Source of the DNA: Bordetella parapertussis
Lineage (GTDB): Bacteria > Pseudomonadota > Gammaproteobacteria > Burkholderiales > Burkholderiaceae_C
Assembly: GCA_945900695.1 (NCBI GenBank)
Contig: CAMDJU010000046.1
Location: forward strand, 1-13,478
Direction: 5' to 3'
DNA length: 13,478 nt
The notes under the pieces were generated by a model, which worked only from the letters and a program-made list of their open reading frames with translations, ran no database searches and had not been told where the DNA came from. The translations under genes and the position numbers were made by a program. Shown here one piece after another: positions 1 to 7,534 of the stretch. How positions within the stretch are numbered: position 1 is the stretch's first letter; every line of letters starts with the position of its first letter.

Positions 1-264
1 CAAGCGATTGAAAACGATGTCCATGCCGTGGGCGTGTCCACACTCGCGGCCGGACACAAAACGCTGGTGCCTGAAATCATCCAGGCTTTGAAAGCGCAAG
101 GTGCAGACGACATCATTGTTTTTGTGGGGGGCGTCATTCCCCGTCAAGACTATGACTTTTTGTACAGCGCTGGTGTGAAGGGCATATATGGGCCTGGCAC
201 ACCCATCCCCGTGAGTGCGCGGGGTGTTTTGACGCACATCCAACAGGCCCTGGCATCCCATTGA
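1..264 (+). CDS. scpA: Methylmalonyl-CoA mutase, C-terminal end of the B12-binding domain (partial)
   Basis: This is the last 87 residues of a protein whose start lies before the window. They match the end of the cobalamin-binding domain of methylmalonyl-CoA mutase, which isomerises (R)-methylmalonyl-CoA to succinyl-CoA with adenosylcobalamin. The frame is open from base 1 to the TGA at 262-264. Visible motifs are [15 protein letters not shown] (visible residues 10-24), which holds the S-x-L element that contacts the B12 nucleotide tail, and VGGVIP (42-47) with the conserved Gly-Gly pair. The DxHxxG motif that carries the cobalt-ligating His must lie upstream. The downstream neighbours meaB, pccB, pccA and an epimerase-like gene form the same pathway, which supports mutase over other B12 mutases such as isobutyryl-CoA mutase. 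The fragment cannot show whether the protein is a single-chain mutase or the large subunit, so the symbol is tentative (mcm or mutA are equally used). Confidence 0.9.
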   Translation, partial: QAIENDVHAVGVSTLAAGHKTLVPEIIQALKAQGADDIIVFVGGVIPRQDYDFLYSAGVKGIYGPGTPIPVSARGVLTHIQQALASH

Positions 265-305
265 TGGTTTGCATTGGTTTTTCTCCATCGGTGCGCCAGC
301 CATGA
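264..305 (+). other. 13-codon mini-ORF bridging the mutase stop and the meaB start
   Basis: An ATG at 264-266 overlaps the mutase stop as TGATG (262-266). It opens a 13-codon frame encoding [13 protein letters not shown], which ends at TGA 303-305. That stop overlaps the likely meaB ATG as ATGA (302-305). So each end of this small frame touches a neighbouring gene in the arrangement typical of termination-reinitiation. Neither it nor meaB has a recognisable Shine-Dalgarno sequence. The reading I favour is a translational relay that couples meaB expression to mutase translation. Chance is the alternative, and the peptide itself shows no recognisable function. Confidence 0.35.
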
Positions 306-1360
306 GCCCACCCGATTTAGACCCACAACCCCAGGCCATTTTGACGGGCCTGCTGCAGGGGGATGCGGTGGTTCAGCGCCGCAGCATGGCCAAAGCCATC
401 ACCTTGCTGGAATCCACCCGAGCGGATCACCGAACGTGGGCGGATGACTTGCTCACGGCCATGCTGCCCCACACCGGTCGCGCATTTCGGTTGGGTTTGA
501 GTGGCGTGCCCGGCGTGGGTAAAAGCACCTTCATTGAGGCCCTGGGTTTGTTTTTGATCGGACAAGGGCACCGGGTGGCTGTGCTGGCGATTGACCCTTC
601 CTCATCTGTATCGGGTGGCTCGATCTTGGGCGATAAAACCAGGATGGAGCATTTGTCGGTCCACCCAAGTGCCTTCATCCGGCCCAGCCCCAGCAGTGGC
701 AACTTGGGGGGCGTGGCTGAAAAAACGCGCGAATGTATGTTGGTGTGCGAGGCCGCAGGATACGACGTGGTGATCGTTGAAACCGTGGGTGTGGGCCAAA
801 GTGAAACCGCTGTGTCGGGCATGACGGATTTGTTTGCCGTGATGCAACTGCCCAACGCGGGTGACGATTTGCAAGCCATCAAAAAGGGCATCATGGAGCT
901 GGCGGATCTGGTGTTGATCAACAAAACCGATCTCGATGCGCAGGCGGCCACCCGTGCGCAAGCCCACATCAGCAGTGCGCTGCGCTTGTTTGCCCCACAC
1001 CCCCACGCGGCAGGTGATGCCGCTCCGTGGCAGCCCCCCGTGATGCTGCTCAGTGCTTTAAAGGGTTCGGGGATCGATGACTTTTGGGCCCATGTGCTGC
1101 AACATCAACAGATTCAAAAGGCCAATGGTTTGTTCATCCATCGCAGACAAACCCAAGCATTGACCTGGATGAACGAGCGCATTCAAGCGGGTTTGCAATC
1201 CGCATTCAAAGAAAACCCACGGGTCAAAAATTTATGGCCAGACTTGACCGCTCAGGTTCTATCGGGCCGATTGGCCCCATCAACAGCTGCACGCAGGCTT
1301 TTGCAGGCGAGCCGAAACCATCCAAATTCATCAGGAGAAACCAATGCAGGACATCAATGA
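302..1360 (+). CDS. meaB: MeaB/ArgK-family GTPase, methylmalonyl-CoA mutase chaperone
   Basis: This is a 352-residue P-loop GTPase of the MeaB (ArgK, YgfD) family of G3E proteins. Family members bind methylmalonyl-CoA mutase, gate cofactor loading and protect the mutase from inactivation during turnover. The P-loop GVPGVGKST is at residues 68-76 (Lys74). The switch regions include [11 protein letters not shown] (105-115), [11 protein letters not shown] (127-137) and ETVGVGQSE (160-168). The guanine-specificity motif NKTD is at 207-210. A helical C-terminal region serves dimerisation in the family. I chose the ATG at 302 because the family aligns from there. A TTG at 269 in the same frame would add 11 residues with no ribosome binding site. 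The gene lies directly after the mutase gene, and its last 17 bases overlap pccB. The old name 'LAO/AO transport ATPase' for this family is misleading. Confidence 0.93.
   Translation: MSPPDLDPQPQAILTGLLQGDAVVQRRSMAKAITLLESTRADHRTWADDLLTAMLPHTGRAFRLGLSGVPGVGKSTFIEALGLFLIGQGHRVAVLAIDPSSSVSGGSILGDKTRMEHLSVHPSAFIRPSPSSGNLGGVAEKTRECMLVCEAAGYDVVIVETVGVGQSETAVSGMTDLFAVMQLPNAGDDLQAIKKGIMELADLVLINKTDLDAQAATRAQAHISSALRLFAPHPHAAGDAAPWQPPVMLLSALKGSGIDDFWAHVLQHQQIQKANGLFIHRRQTQALTWMNERIQAGLQSAFKENPRVKNLWPDLTAQVLSGRLAPSTAARRLLQASRNHPNSSGETNAGHQ
1333..1338 (+). promoter_or_regulatory. Ribosome binding site of pccB, embedded in the meaB coding end
   Basis: AGGAGA at 1333-1338 sits 5 bases before the pccB ATG at 1344 and lies inside the last codons of meaB. 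It fixes the pccB start and shows that the 17-bp overlap is real rather than an over-long gene call. Confidence 0.8.
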
Positions 1361-2876
1361 ACAGCTTGAACTCAAGCGCAGTGCGGCGCGCCAAGGTGGC
1401 GGTGTCAAGCGCATTCAGGCCCAGCATGCGAAGGGAAAGTTGACGGCCCGCGAGCGCTTGGAAATTTTGCTGGACGAGGGCACCTTTGAGGAGTGGGACA
1501 TGTTTGTCGAGCATCGCTGTGTCGACTTTGGCATGGCCGACAACAAAATACCCGGGGATGGTGTGGTCACCGGCTACGGCATGATCAATGGGCGTTTGGT
1601 GTTTGTGTTCAGCCAGGACTTCACCGTTTATGGTGGTGCCTTGTCCGAAACCCATGCGGAGAAAATTTGCAAGATCATGGACCAGGCCATGAAGGTGGGG
1701 GCACCCGTCATTGGCTTGAATGATTCAGGCGGGGCCCGCATTCAAGAAGGTGTGGCTTCATTGGGCGGATATGCCGACGTGTTTCAGCGCAATGTGATGG
1801 CCAGCGGCGTGGTGCCGCAAATCAGCCTCATCATGGGGCCATCGGCGGGTGGTGCGGTGTATTCGCCAGCCCTGACCGACTTTATCTTCATGGTCAAGGA
1901 CAGTTCATACATGTTTGTGACCGGCCCAGAGGTGGTCAAAACCGTCACCCATGAAGAGGTCAGCGCTGAAGAGTTGGGTGGCGCGGTGACCCACACCACC
2001 AAGAGCGGCGTTGCAGACATGGCCTTCAACAACGATGTGGAAGCCTTGTTGATGCTGCGCCGACTTTATAACTACTTGCCCTTGAACAACAAAGACAAAG
2101 CCCCTGTGCGCAAAAGCGGTGACCCCACCGATCGCTTGGATTTCAGCTTAGACACCTTGGTGCCCGACAACCCCAACAAGCCTTACGACATGAAAGAGTT
2201 GTTGCTCAAAACAGTGGATGACGGCGATTTTTTTGAGTTACAGACCGAGTACGCCAAAAACATATTGATTGGCTTTGCCCGCATGGATGGCCAAACCGTG
2301 GGGATCGTGGCCAATCAACCCCTGGTCTTGGCAGGGTGTTTGGACATCAAAAGCGCCATCAAAGCCGCCCGTTTTGTTCGATTTTGTGATGCCTTCAACA
2401 TACCTGTCTTGACCTTTGTGGATGTGCCTGGCTTCATGCCGGGGACCAGCCAAGAGTACGGCGGCATCATCAAGCATGGCGCCAAGTTGCTGTATGCCTA
2501 TGCGGAATGCACTGTGCCAAAAGTCACGGTCATTACCCGCAAGGCCTATGGCGGTGCCTATGACGTGATGTCTTCCAAACATTTGCGCGGCGATGTTAAT
2601 TTTGCATGGCCCAATGCTGAAATTGCCGTGATGGGTGCCAAAGGTGCGGTGGAAATCATTTTCCGAGAAGACAAAGGCGACCCGGCCAAATTGGCGATGC
2701 GCGAGGCCGAGTACAAAGCCCGATTTGCCAATCCATTTGTGGCGGGAGCCAGGGGTTTTATTGATGATGTCATTCAGCCCCACGAAACACGCAAGCGCAT
2801 CTGCAGATCTTTGGTGATGCTGAAAGAAAAAAGCATTGAAAACCCGTGGCGCAAGCACGGCAACATCCCTTTGTGA
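1344..2876 (+). CDS. pccB: Propionyl-CoA carboxylase, beta (carboxyltransferase) subunit
   Basis: This 510-residue protein has the length and the two crotonase-like halves expected of acyl-CoA carboxylase beta subunits. It moves the carboxyl group from carboxybiotin to propionyl-CoA to give (S)-methylmalonyl-CoA, and works with PccA in the cytoplasm. Oxyanion-hole segments are visible: SGGARIQEG (128-136) and [16 protein letters not shown] (165-180) in the N-terminal half, and [12 protein letters not shown] followed by the [10 protein letters not shown] segment in the C-terminal half. The Asp in GGAYDVM (Asp407) corresponds to the residue known to set propionyl-CoA preference in Streptomyces PccB (Asp422), which argues against an acetyl-CoA- or butyryl-specific enzyme. 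The start is supported by AGGAGA 5 bases upstream, inside meaB. The adjacent pccA, 15 bases downstream, completes the holoenzyme. A methylcrotonyl-CoA carboxylase beta subunit is unlikely given the mutase and meaB context. Confidence 0.95.
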   Translation: MQDINEQLELKRSAARQGGGVKRIQAQHAKGKLTARERLEILLDEGTFEEWDMFVEHRCVDFGMADNKIPGDGVVTGYGMINGRLVFVFSQDFTVYGGALSETHAEKICKIMDQAMKVGAPVIGLNDSGGARIQEGVASLGGYADVFQRNVMASGVVPQISLIMGPSAGGAVYSPALTDFIFMVKDSSYMFVTGPEVVKTVTHEEVSAEELGGAVTHTTKSGVADMAFNNDVEALLMLRRLYNYLPLNNKDKAPVRKSGDPTDRLDFSLDTLVPDNPNKPYDMKELLLKTVDDGDFFELQTEYAKNILIGFARMDGQTVGIVANQPLVLAGCLDIKSAIKAARFVRFCDAFNIPVLTFVDVPGFMPGTSQEYGGIIKHGAKLLYAYAECTVPKVTVITRKAYGGAYDVMSSKHLRGDVNFAWPNAEIAVMGAKGAVEIIFREDKGDPAKLAMREAEYKARFANPFVAGARGFIDDVIQPHETRKRICRSLVMLKEKSIENPWRKHGNIPL

Positions 2877-2891
2877 GACCAGGATACCCAT

Positions 2892-4943
2892 ATGTTCAAC
2901 AAAATTTTGATCGCCAACCGTGGCGAAATTGCCTGCCGTGTGATGGCCACTGCCAAGAAAATGGGCATAAAAACTGTGGCGGTTTTTTCGGAGGCCGACA
3001 AGTTATCCCGCCATGTTCAGTTGGCCGATGAGTCGGTTTTGATCGGCCCTGCAGCTTCACGCGAGTCTTACTTGGTCGCCGAAAAAATCATTGCGGCCGC
3101 CAAATCAACCGGCGCACAAGCCATTCACCCAGGGTATGGTTTTTTGAGTGAGAACGAATCTTTCGCCAAACGGTGTGAAGAAGAAGGCTTGGTTTTCATC
3201 GGACCCAAGCACCATGCCATCGCAGCCATGGGCGACAAAATTGCATCCAAAAAATTGGCTCAAAAGGCCCAGGTCAACACCATACCCGGGCATAACGAGG
3301 CCATAGAAAGCCCCCAGGAGGCAGTGCAAATTGCCCAATCCATCGGATACCCGGTGATGATCAAAGCCTCGGCCGGCGGTGGGGGCAAGGGCTTGCGGGT
3401 TGCGTTCAACGACAAAGAAACCCATGAAGGATTCACCTCTTGTCGCAACGAGGCCCGCAACAGTTTTGGCGACGACCGCGTGTTCATTGAAAAGTTTGTG
3501 GAAGAGCCCAGGCACATCGAAATTCAAGTGTTGGGCGACGCACACGGGCACGTCATTTTCCTCAATGAGCGTGAATGCTCTATCCAACGTCGGCACCAAA
3601 AGGTCATTGAAGAAGCGCCGTCACCTTTTATCAGTGACGAAACCAGGGTGGCCATGGGTGCCCAGGCTGTTGCCTTGGCCAAAGCGGTTCAATACCAAAG
3701 TGCTGGCACGGTCGAGTTTGTGGTGGGCAAGGATCAGAGCTTTTACTTTTTAGAGATGAATACCCGTCTTCAAGTTGAACACCCAGTGACCGAATGCATC
3801 ACGGGATTGGACTTGGTGGAGTGGATGATTCGAATCGCTGCCGGAGAAAAATTGAGCTTGCAGCAATCTGAAGTCCAGCGCAATGGTTGGGCCATCGAAT
3901 GCCGCATCAATGCGGAAGATCCCTTTCGCAATTTCCTGCCCTCCACCGGGCGACTGGTTCGATTCCGGCCACCTGTTCAGACCATGTTCCAGGCCAACCC
4001 AGAGCAGTTGATGGGTGTGCGCGTGGACACAGGCGTTGTGGAGGGGGGGGAGATCCCCATGTTCTATGACTCGATGATTGCCAAACTCATCGTCCATGGT
4101 CGTGACAGAGCTGAGGCCATTGCCAAAATGCGAAATGCCTTGAATGGCTTTGTGATCCGCGGGGTCAGCTCCAACATTCCCTTTCAGTCGGCATTGCTGG
4201 CGCACCCCGACTTCATGTCTGGCGAGTTCAACACGGGATTTATTTCAGAGCACTATGCCCACGGTTTTCGGTCGGAAGATGTGAGCCATTCAGATGCCGA
4301 CTTCTTGATTGCATTGGCCTCCTTTGTTCGCCGCAAGTCACGCGAGCGTGCGGCGGGCTTGAGCGGGCAACTGCCCGGCTATGACGTCAAAGTGGGCCAG
4401 CAATACACGGTCATCACCTTGGACGCCCATGGGGATCACACCCACACCCAGGTAGAGGTCGATGACTCTGGGGGGCGACATGACACCGCTGTGATCAAGG
4501 TGAATGGAAAAAATTACGCCATCGAAAGCCACTCTCGGTTGAATGATGTGGCGATTCATGGCACTGTCAACGGACAGCCTTTCACCGCACAGGTTGAGCG
4601 TGGCTCCACCCAGAACCCCCTGGGCTTAAAAGTTCAGCACAATGGTTCGAGCATTCAGGTGCTGGTCATATCGCCTCGGATGGCCGAGCTTCACCGCTTG
4701 ATGCCTTTCAAGGCCCCACCAGACTTGAGTCGTTTTGTGTTGTCACCCATGCCGGGTTTGTTGGTGGAGGTGGCTGTTCAAGCAGGCCAAAAAGTCATGG
4801 CTGGCGAACGCGTGGCCGTGATTGAAGCGATGAAGATGGAGAACGTGTTGTTTGCAGCCCAAGATGGCATTGTCAAAAGTGTGGTGGCTGCAAAAGGTGA
4901 ATCCTTATCGGTTGACCAAGTTATATTGGAATTTGAATCATGA
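2892..4943 (+). CDS. pccA: Propionyl-CoA carboxylase, alpha (biotin carboxylase and biotin carrier) subunit
   Basis: This 683-residue protein carboxylates its own biotin using ATP and bicarbonate and hands the group to PccB. The order of domains is: an N-terminal biotin carboxylase fold beginning [17 protein letters not shown]; the ATP-grasp region with Lys158 and the glycine-rich loop ASAGGGGKG (159-167); the catalytic [16 protein letters not shown] segment (about 280-300); a biotin carboxylase C-terminal part; a middle beta-rich BT-like linker region (about 460-600); and a C-terminal biotinyl domain. The biotin attachment motif is EAMKMEN, with Lys648 lying 35 residues before the end, as is usual. 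AGGA at 2881-2884 lies 7 bases before the ATG. The stop overlaps the next gene's start as ATGA. A run of eight G (4043-4050) falls in the coding sequence at Glu-Gly-Gly, and a one-base slip there would truncate or frameshift the protein. Confidence 0.95.
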   Translation: MFNKILIANRGEIACRVMATAKKMGIKTVAVFSEADKLSRHVQLADESVLIGPAASRESYLVAEKIIAAAKSTGAQAIHPGYGFLSENESFAKRCEEEGLVFIGPKHHAIAAMGDKIASKKLAQKAQVNTIPGHNEAIESPQEAVQIAQSIGYPVMIKASAGGGGKGLRVAFNDKETHEGFTSCRNEARNSFGDDRVFIEKFVEEPRHIEIQVLGDAHGHVIFLNERECSIQRRHQKVIEEAPSPFISDETRVAMGAQAVALAKAVQYQSAGTVEFVVGKDQSFYFLEMNTRLQVEHPVTECITGLDLVEWMIRIAAGEKLSLQQSEVQRNGWAIECRINAEDPFRNFLPSTGRLVRFRPPVQTMFQANPEQLMGVRVDTGVVEGGEIPMFYDSMIAKLIVHGRDRAEAIAKMRNALNGFVIRGVSSNIPFQSALLAHPDFMSGEFNTGFISEHYAHGFRSEDVSHSDADFLIALASFVRRKSRERAAGLSGQLPGYDVKVGQQYTVITLDAHGDHTHTQVEVDDSGGRHDTAVIKVNGKNYAIESHSRLNDVAIHGTVNGQPFTAQVERGSTQNPLGLKVQHNGSSIQVLVISPRMAELHRLMPFKAPPDLSRFVLSPMPGLLVEVAVQAGQKVMAGERVAVIEAMKMENVLFAAQDGIVKSVVAAKGESLSVDQVILEFES

Positions 4944-5434
4944 GCGCAAACCAACTTCGCCCTTTCAAGGTGTTGGGCATTCAGCAAATTGCGATTGGTG
5001 GTCCTGACAAGCATCGGCTGCGTCAACTGTGGGTGGACAAGCTGGGCCTTGCGTTGACCGGGCACTTTGTGAGTGAAAGCGAAAATGTGGACGAAGACAT
5101 TTGCGCCATGGGTGCAGGCCCTTTCAAGGTTGAAGTCGATCTCATGCAACCATTGAATGCCGACAAAAAACCAGCTGTTCATGCCACGCCATTGAACCAT
5201 GTGGGTCTTTGGATTGACGATCTGGCCACAGCTGTTCAATGGCTCACGGCGCAAGGGGTGCGCATGGCGCCTGGGGGTATCCGCAAAGGTGCGGCGGGCC
5301 ACGATATTTGCTTTTTACACCCCAAGTCGAATGAAGAGTTTCCCATTGCAGGGGAGGGTGTGTTGATCGAATTGGTGCAGGCGCCGCCGGAGGTGATCAA
5401 TGCATTTTCGGCTTTGACCGCACTAGATCACTGA
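4940..5434 (+). CDS. VOC-superfamily protein, probable methylmalonyl-CoA epimerase
   Basis: This 164-residue protein has two beta-alpha-beta-beta-beta modules of the glyoxalase/VOC fold. Its second module, [11 protein letters not shown] (85-95) followed by FLHPKS (125-130) and GVLIELVQ (140-147), closely resembles methylmalonyl-CoA epimerases, which interconvert (S)- and (R)-methylmalonyl-CoA between the carboxylase and the mutase. Position in the operon (ATGA overlap with pccA, mutase and meaB upstream) supports that role. Two points differ from the classical epimerase. The first metal-binding His of the N-terminal module ('NHVAIAV' in the human enzyme) is replaced by Gln in IQQIAIGG (Gln16). 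There is also an insertion of about eight residues between HPKS and VLIEL. Likely metal ligands are therefore Gln16, Asp67, His87 and Glu144, by my own alignment. It could be another VOC enzyme, so I give no symbol. Confidence 0.75.
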   Translation: MSANQLRPFKVLGIQQIAIGGPDKHRLRQLWVDKLGLALTGHFVSESENVDEDICAMGAGPFKVEVDLMQPLNADKKPAVHATPLNHVGLWIDDLATAVQWLTAQGVRMAPGGIRKGAAGHDICFLHPKSNEEFPIAGEGVLIELVQAPPEVINAFSALTALDH

Positions 5435-6116
5435 GGATTGTCATGTCCTTTTGCCCAATGGTCTTGGCTTTCAAGGCTTGAGCGCGTGCGAGTGCCGCTT
5501 GTACCATTGATTTTTTGCGGCTTTCTTCGTCGATCGACTTTGGGGTTGCGCTCTCTCCAAAAGTGGTATCGGCAGTCTCGGAATGGGCCTGGGCTGAATG
5601 GGCTCTTTGGGTTTCAGGTGCTTGTTCAGCCAAGCGCGACCGGTGCGCAGCATACCGGTCCCGCGCGTGGTCGGCCTCTTTTGCACTCCAGGCTTGCCAA
5701 CCGGTGAAGTCGCCAGTGATGTTTTCCATTTCAATGCAATCGACGGGACAGACGGGCAGGCACAACCCACAGCCTGTGCAGTGTGCTTCGATCACGGAAT
5801 GCATGTGTTTGTTGCTGCCAAAAATGGCGTCAGTGGGGCACACTGGCAGGCACAAAGTACATCCAATGCACCAGCTTTCGTCGATCCAAGCCACGTGGCG
5901 TGCCGTCTCTGTGCCGTTTACGGGGTTCAATGGGCCAACAGGGCGACCCGTGATGGCTGCGAGCCTTTCAATGCCCGCTTGACCGCCTGGCGGACATTGG
6001 TTGATATCGGCGGATTCTTCAGCAATCGCTTTGGCGTAATGCGCACAATCGGGGTACCCGCAGCGCGTGCACTGCGTTTGCGGCAATGCGGCCAGTATGC
6101 GATCGCTCAGGTTCAC
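5397..6116 (-). CDS. rsxB: Soluble RnfB/RsxB-like ferredoxin with three iron-sulfur cluster motifs
   Basis: This 239-residue protein resembles the iron-sulfur part of RnfB/RsxB. An N-terminal Fer4-type motif (Cys16, Cys19, Cys24, Cys41, with CTRCGYPDC and CPPGG) is followed by two classical [4Fe-4S] motifs (Cys83, 86, 89, 93 and Cys113, 116, 119, 123). The remaining 90 or so residues form a polar, Ala-, Gln- and Lys-rich tail with no recognised domain. The N-terminal membrane helix of true RnfB is absent, and no other rnf genes lie nearby, so this is probably a cytoplasmic electron carrier rather than part of an Rnf pump. Its partner is unknown. The start is GTG at 6116-6114. It overlaps the phaZ stop as GTGA and lacks a Shine-Dalgarno sequence, which suggests translation coupled to phaZ. 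The 3' end overlaps the opposing epimerase-like gene by 38 bp. The symbol follows usual annotation for this family, not demonstrated function. Confidence 0.85.
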   Translation of the reverse strand: MNLSDRILAALPQTQCTRCGYPDCAHYAKAIAEESADINQCPPGGQAGIERLAAITGRPVGPLNPVNGTETARHVAWIDESWCIGCTLCLPVCPTDAIFGSNKHMHSVIEAHCTGCGLCLPVCPVDCIEMENITGDFTGWQAWSAKEADHARDRYAAHRSRLAEQAPETQRAHSAQAHSETADTTFGESATPKSIDEESRKKSMVQAALARAQALKAKTIGQKDMTILSDLVRSKPKMH

Positions 6117-7453
6117 GTGGTTTTTAGAGAGGCTCTGCGTGTTTTGGCTGGAACCAACTTTTTGCTGGGTGTGGGCTTGCTTTGAGCCGCCACATGGTGG
6201 GCCAAGATAAAGTCCCGCACTTGGGGGAAAACAATTTCGCGCCAGCGACGGCCACTGAAAATGCCGTAATGACCTGCGCCAGGAACTTCCAAGTGTTTTT
6301 TATGGTTGCTGGAGATACCCGTGCAGAGTTGATGTGCGGCTTGTGTCTGGCCTGAGCCAGAGATATCGTCCAGCTCACCTTCAACGGTCAATAAAGCCGT
6401 GCCTTTGATGTCTTGGGGGCGAACACGCTCTGCTTCGCCATTGGGATTGCGCACATCCCAGGTGCCTTTGACCAGTGCAAACTCTTGAAAAACAGTTTTG
6501 ATGGTTTCCAAGTAATAGTCGGCATCCATATCCAGCACCGCGTTGTACTCGTCGTAAAACTGGCGGTGGGATTCTGCGCTGGAGTTGTCGCCTTTGATCA
6601 GGTCTTTGAAATAGTCGTAATGGCTTTTCAGATGCCGATCGGGATTCATGGCGACAAAACCGGTGTGCTGCATGAAACCCGGGTACACACGCCTGCCGGC
6701 ACCCGGGAAATTTTGCGGAACCCGAAAAATCACATTGTTTTCAAACCATTCGAAGCTTTTGTTCATGGCCAAATTGTTCACCGCAGTCGGTGACTTGCTG
6801 GCATCAATGGGGCCGCCCATCATGGTCATGGACTTGGGAAGCTTCTCCCCTTGTGAGGCCATCAGGGAGACGGCAGCCAAGACGGGAACCGTGGGCTGGC
6901 ACACGCTGACCACATGGCAGTGCCCATATTGCTTTTGCAAATGTTGAATGAATTCGCGGATGTAATGAACGTAATCGTCCAGGTGGAATTCGCCTTCAGA
7001 GAGGGGAACCAGCCGAGCGTTTTTCCAGTCGGTGACGTACACCTTATGGTCTGCCAGCATGGTTTTCACGGTGTCCCTGAGCAGGGTCGCGTAGTGACCT
7101 GAAAGGGGTGCAACGATGAGCACAACCGGCTGCACCTTGAGTCGGTTCAGCGTCGCAGGGTCGTCGCTGAAACGTTTGAACCGACGCAGCTCACAAAAGG
7201 GCTTGTCTATCTCAATGCGTTCGTGGATTGCAATCTCTTGATCGCCAATGGCCACCGTGCTGATACCGAATTGCGGTTTTTCGTAATCTTTGCCCAAGCG
7301 ATACATCAAGTCGTAGGTGGCCGAAATTCTTTGCGAAAACGGGTTTTGACCCAGTGGCGATATGGGGTTGCTATAAACCTTGGCTGCTGCCTGGGCAAAA
7401 TCGGCAAAAGGTTCCATCAGGGACCGCTGGGCTTCGTAAATTTGGTAGAGCAT
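6113..7453 (-). CDS. phaZ: Intracellular polyhydroxyalkanoate depolymerase
   Basis: This 446-residue protein belongs to the intracellular PHB depolymerase family (PhaZ1 of Cupriavidus necator), which breaks down stored poly-3-hydroxybutyrate at the granule surface. It begins MLYQIYEAQRSLMEPF, typical of the family, and has an alpha/beta-hydrolase core. The nucleophile is Cys185 in VVSVCQPTVPVLAA, in place of the Ser of ordinary esterases and as known for PhaZ1. Likely triad partners are Asp362 or Asp363 (EGELDDISG) and His395 (GAGHYGIFSGRRW). No signal peptide is seen, consistent with a cytoplasmic granule enzyme. A short basic tail, KPTPSKKLVPAKTRR, follows the core. The start is supported by AGGAA about 5 bases upstream of the ATG. 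The next gene, a ferredoxin-like protein, overlaps the stop. An 81-base gap to the upstream aminotransferase carries a candidate promoter. Confidence 0.94.
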   Translation of the reverse strand: MLYQIYEAQRSLMEPFADFAQAAAKVYSNPISPLGQNPFSQRISATYDLMYRLGKDYEKPQFGISTVAIGDQEIAIHERIEIDKPFCELRRFKRFSDDPATLNRLKVQPVVLIVAPLSGHYATLLRDTVKTMLADHKVYVTDWKNARLVPLSEGEFHLDDYVHYIREFIQHLQKQYGHCHVVSVCQPTVPVLAAVSLMASQGEKLPKSMTMMGGPIDASKSPTAVNNLAMNKSFEWFENNVIFRVPQNFPGAGRRVYPGFMQHTGFVAMNPDRHLKSHYDYFKDLIKGDNSSAESHRQFYDEYNAVLDMDADYYLETIKTVFQEFALVKGTWDVRNPNGEAERVRPQDIKGTALLTVEGELDDISGSGQTQAAHQLCTGISSNHKKHLEVPGAGHYGIFSGRRWREIVFPQVRDFILAHHVAAQSKPTPSKKLVPAKTRRASLKTT

Positions 7454-7468
7454 GGTGTTCCTGTTTGA

Positions 7469-7485
7469 TGCAGTGCAATATAACA
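7469..7485 (-). promoter_or_regulatory. Candidate phaZ promoter with PhaR-like operator
   Basis: On the minus strand an extended -10 element, TGTTATATT (7485-7477), runs straight into the dyad TGCACTGCA (7477-7469). I see no good -35 hexamer at the right distance, which extended -10 promoters tolerate. The dyad followed by TCA matches 11 of 12 positions of TGCRNYGCASMA, the PhaR consensus as I recall it from Bradyrhizobium. PhaR is the polyhydroxyalkanoate-responsive repressor. Its placement at the -10 and start-site region would suit repression. The site lies about 16 bases before the phaZ start codon. The promoter call is motif-based, and the regulator assignment is inference. Confidence 0.45.
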
Positions 7486-7502
7486 GTGGATTTTTAAATA
7501 AA

Positions 7503-7520
7503 TTGGGGTGATCCCACCAA
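7503..7520. repeat. 18-bp imperfect dyad between the aminotransferase and phaZ
   Basis: TTGGGGTGATCCCACCAA pairs with itself at 7 of 9 positions around a central GATC. It follows the aminotransferase stop by 14 bases on the minus strand and is followed there by AATTTATTTAAAAA. It could be a weak terminator for the aminotransferase or an operator for phaZ. The stem is too imperfect and the T-run too broken for a firm terminator call. Confidence 0.3.
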
Positions 7521-7534
7521 AATGAGATGTCAAA

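Noticed and set aside
1344..1360. meaB/pccB overlap as a frameshift or annotation error
   Set aside because: Both genes have intact ends and pccB has its own good ribosome binding site, so the overlap is a normal operon junction.
2238..2891. 217-codon open frame on the minus strand
   Set aside because: It lies wholly opposite pccB, which is a clear full-length family member, and its translation shows no recognisable domain. It is a shadow frame.
5494..5521. Possible terminator GCCGC-N18-GCGGC inside the ferredoxin gene for the + strand operon
   Set aside because: The stem is only 5 bp with an 18-base loop and no proper T-run afterwards.
5598..6185. 195-codon open frame on the plus strand
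   Set aside because: It is antisense to the ferredoxin gene with its three intact cysteine motifs. The frame shows no domain.
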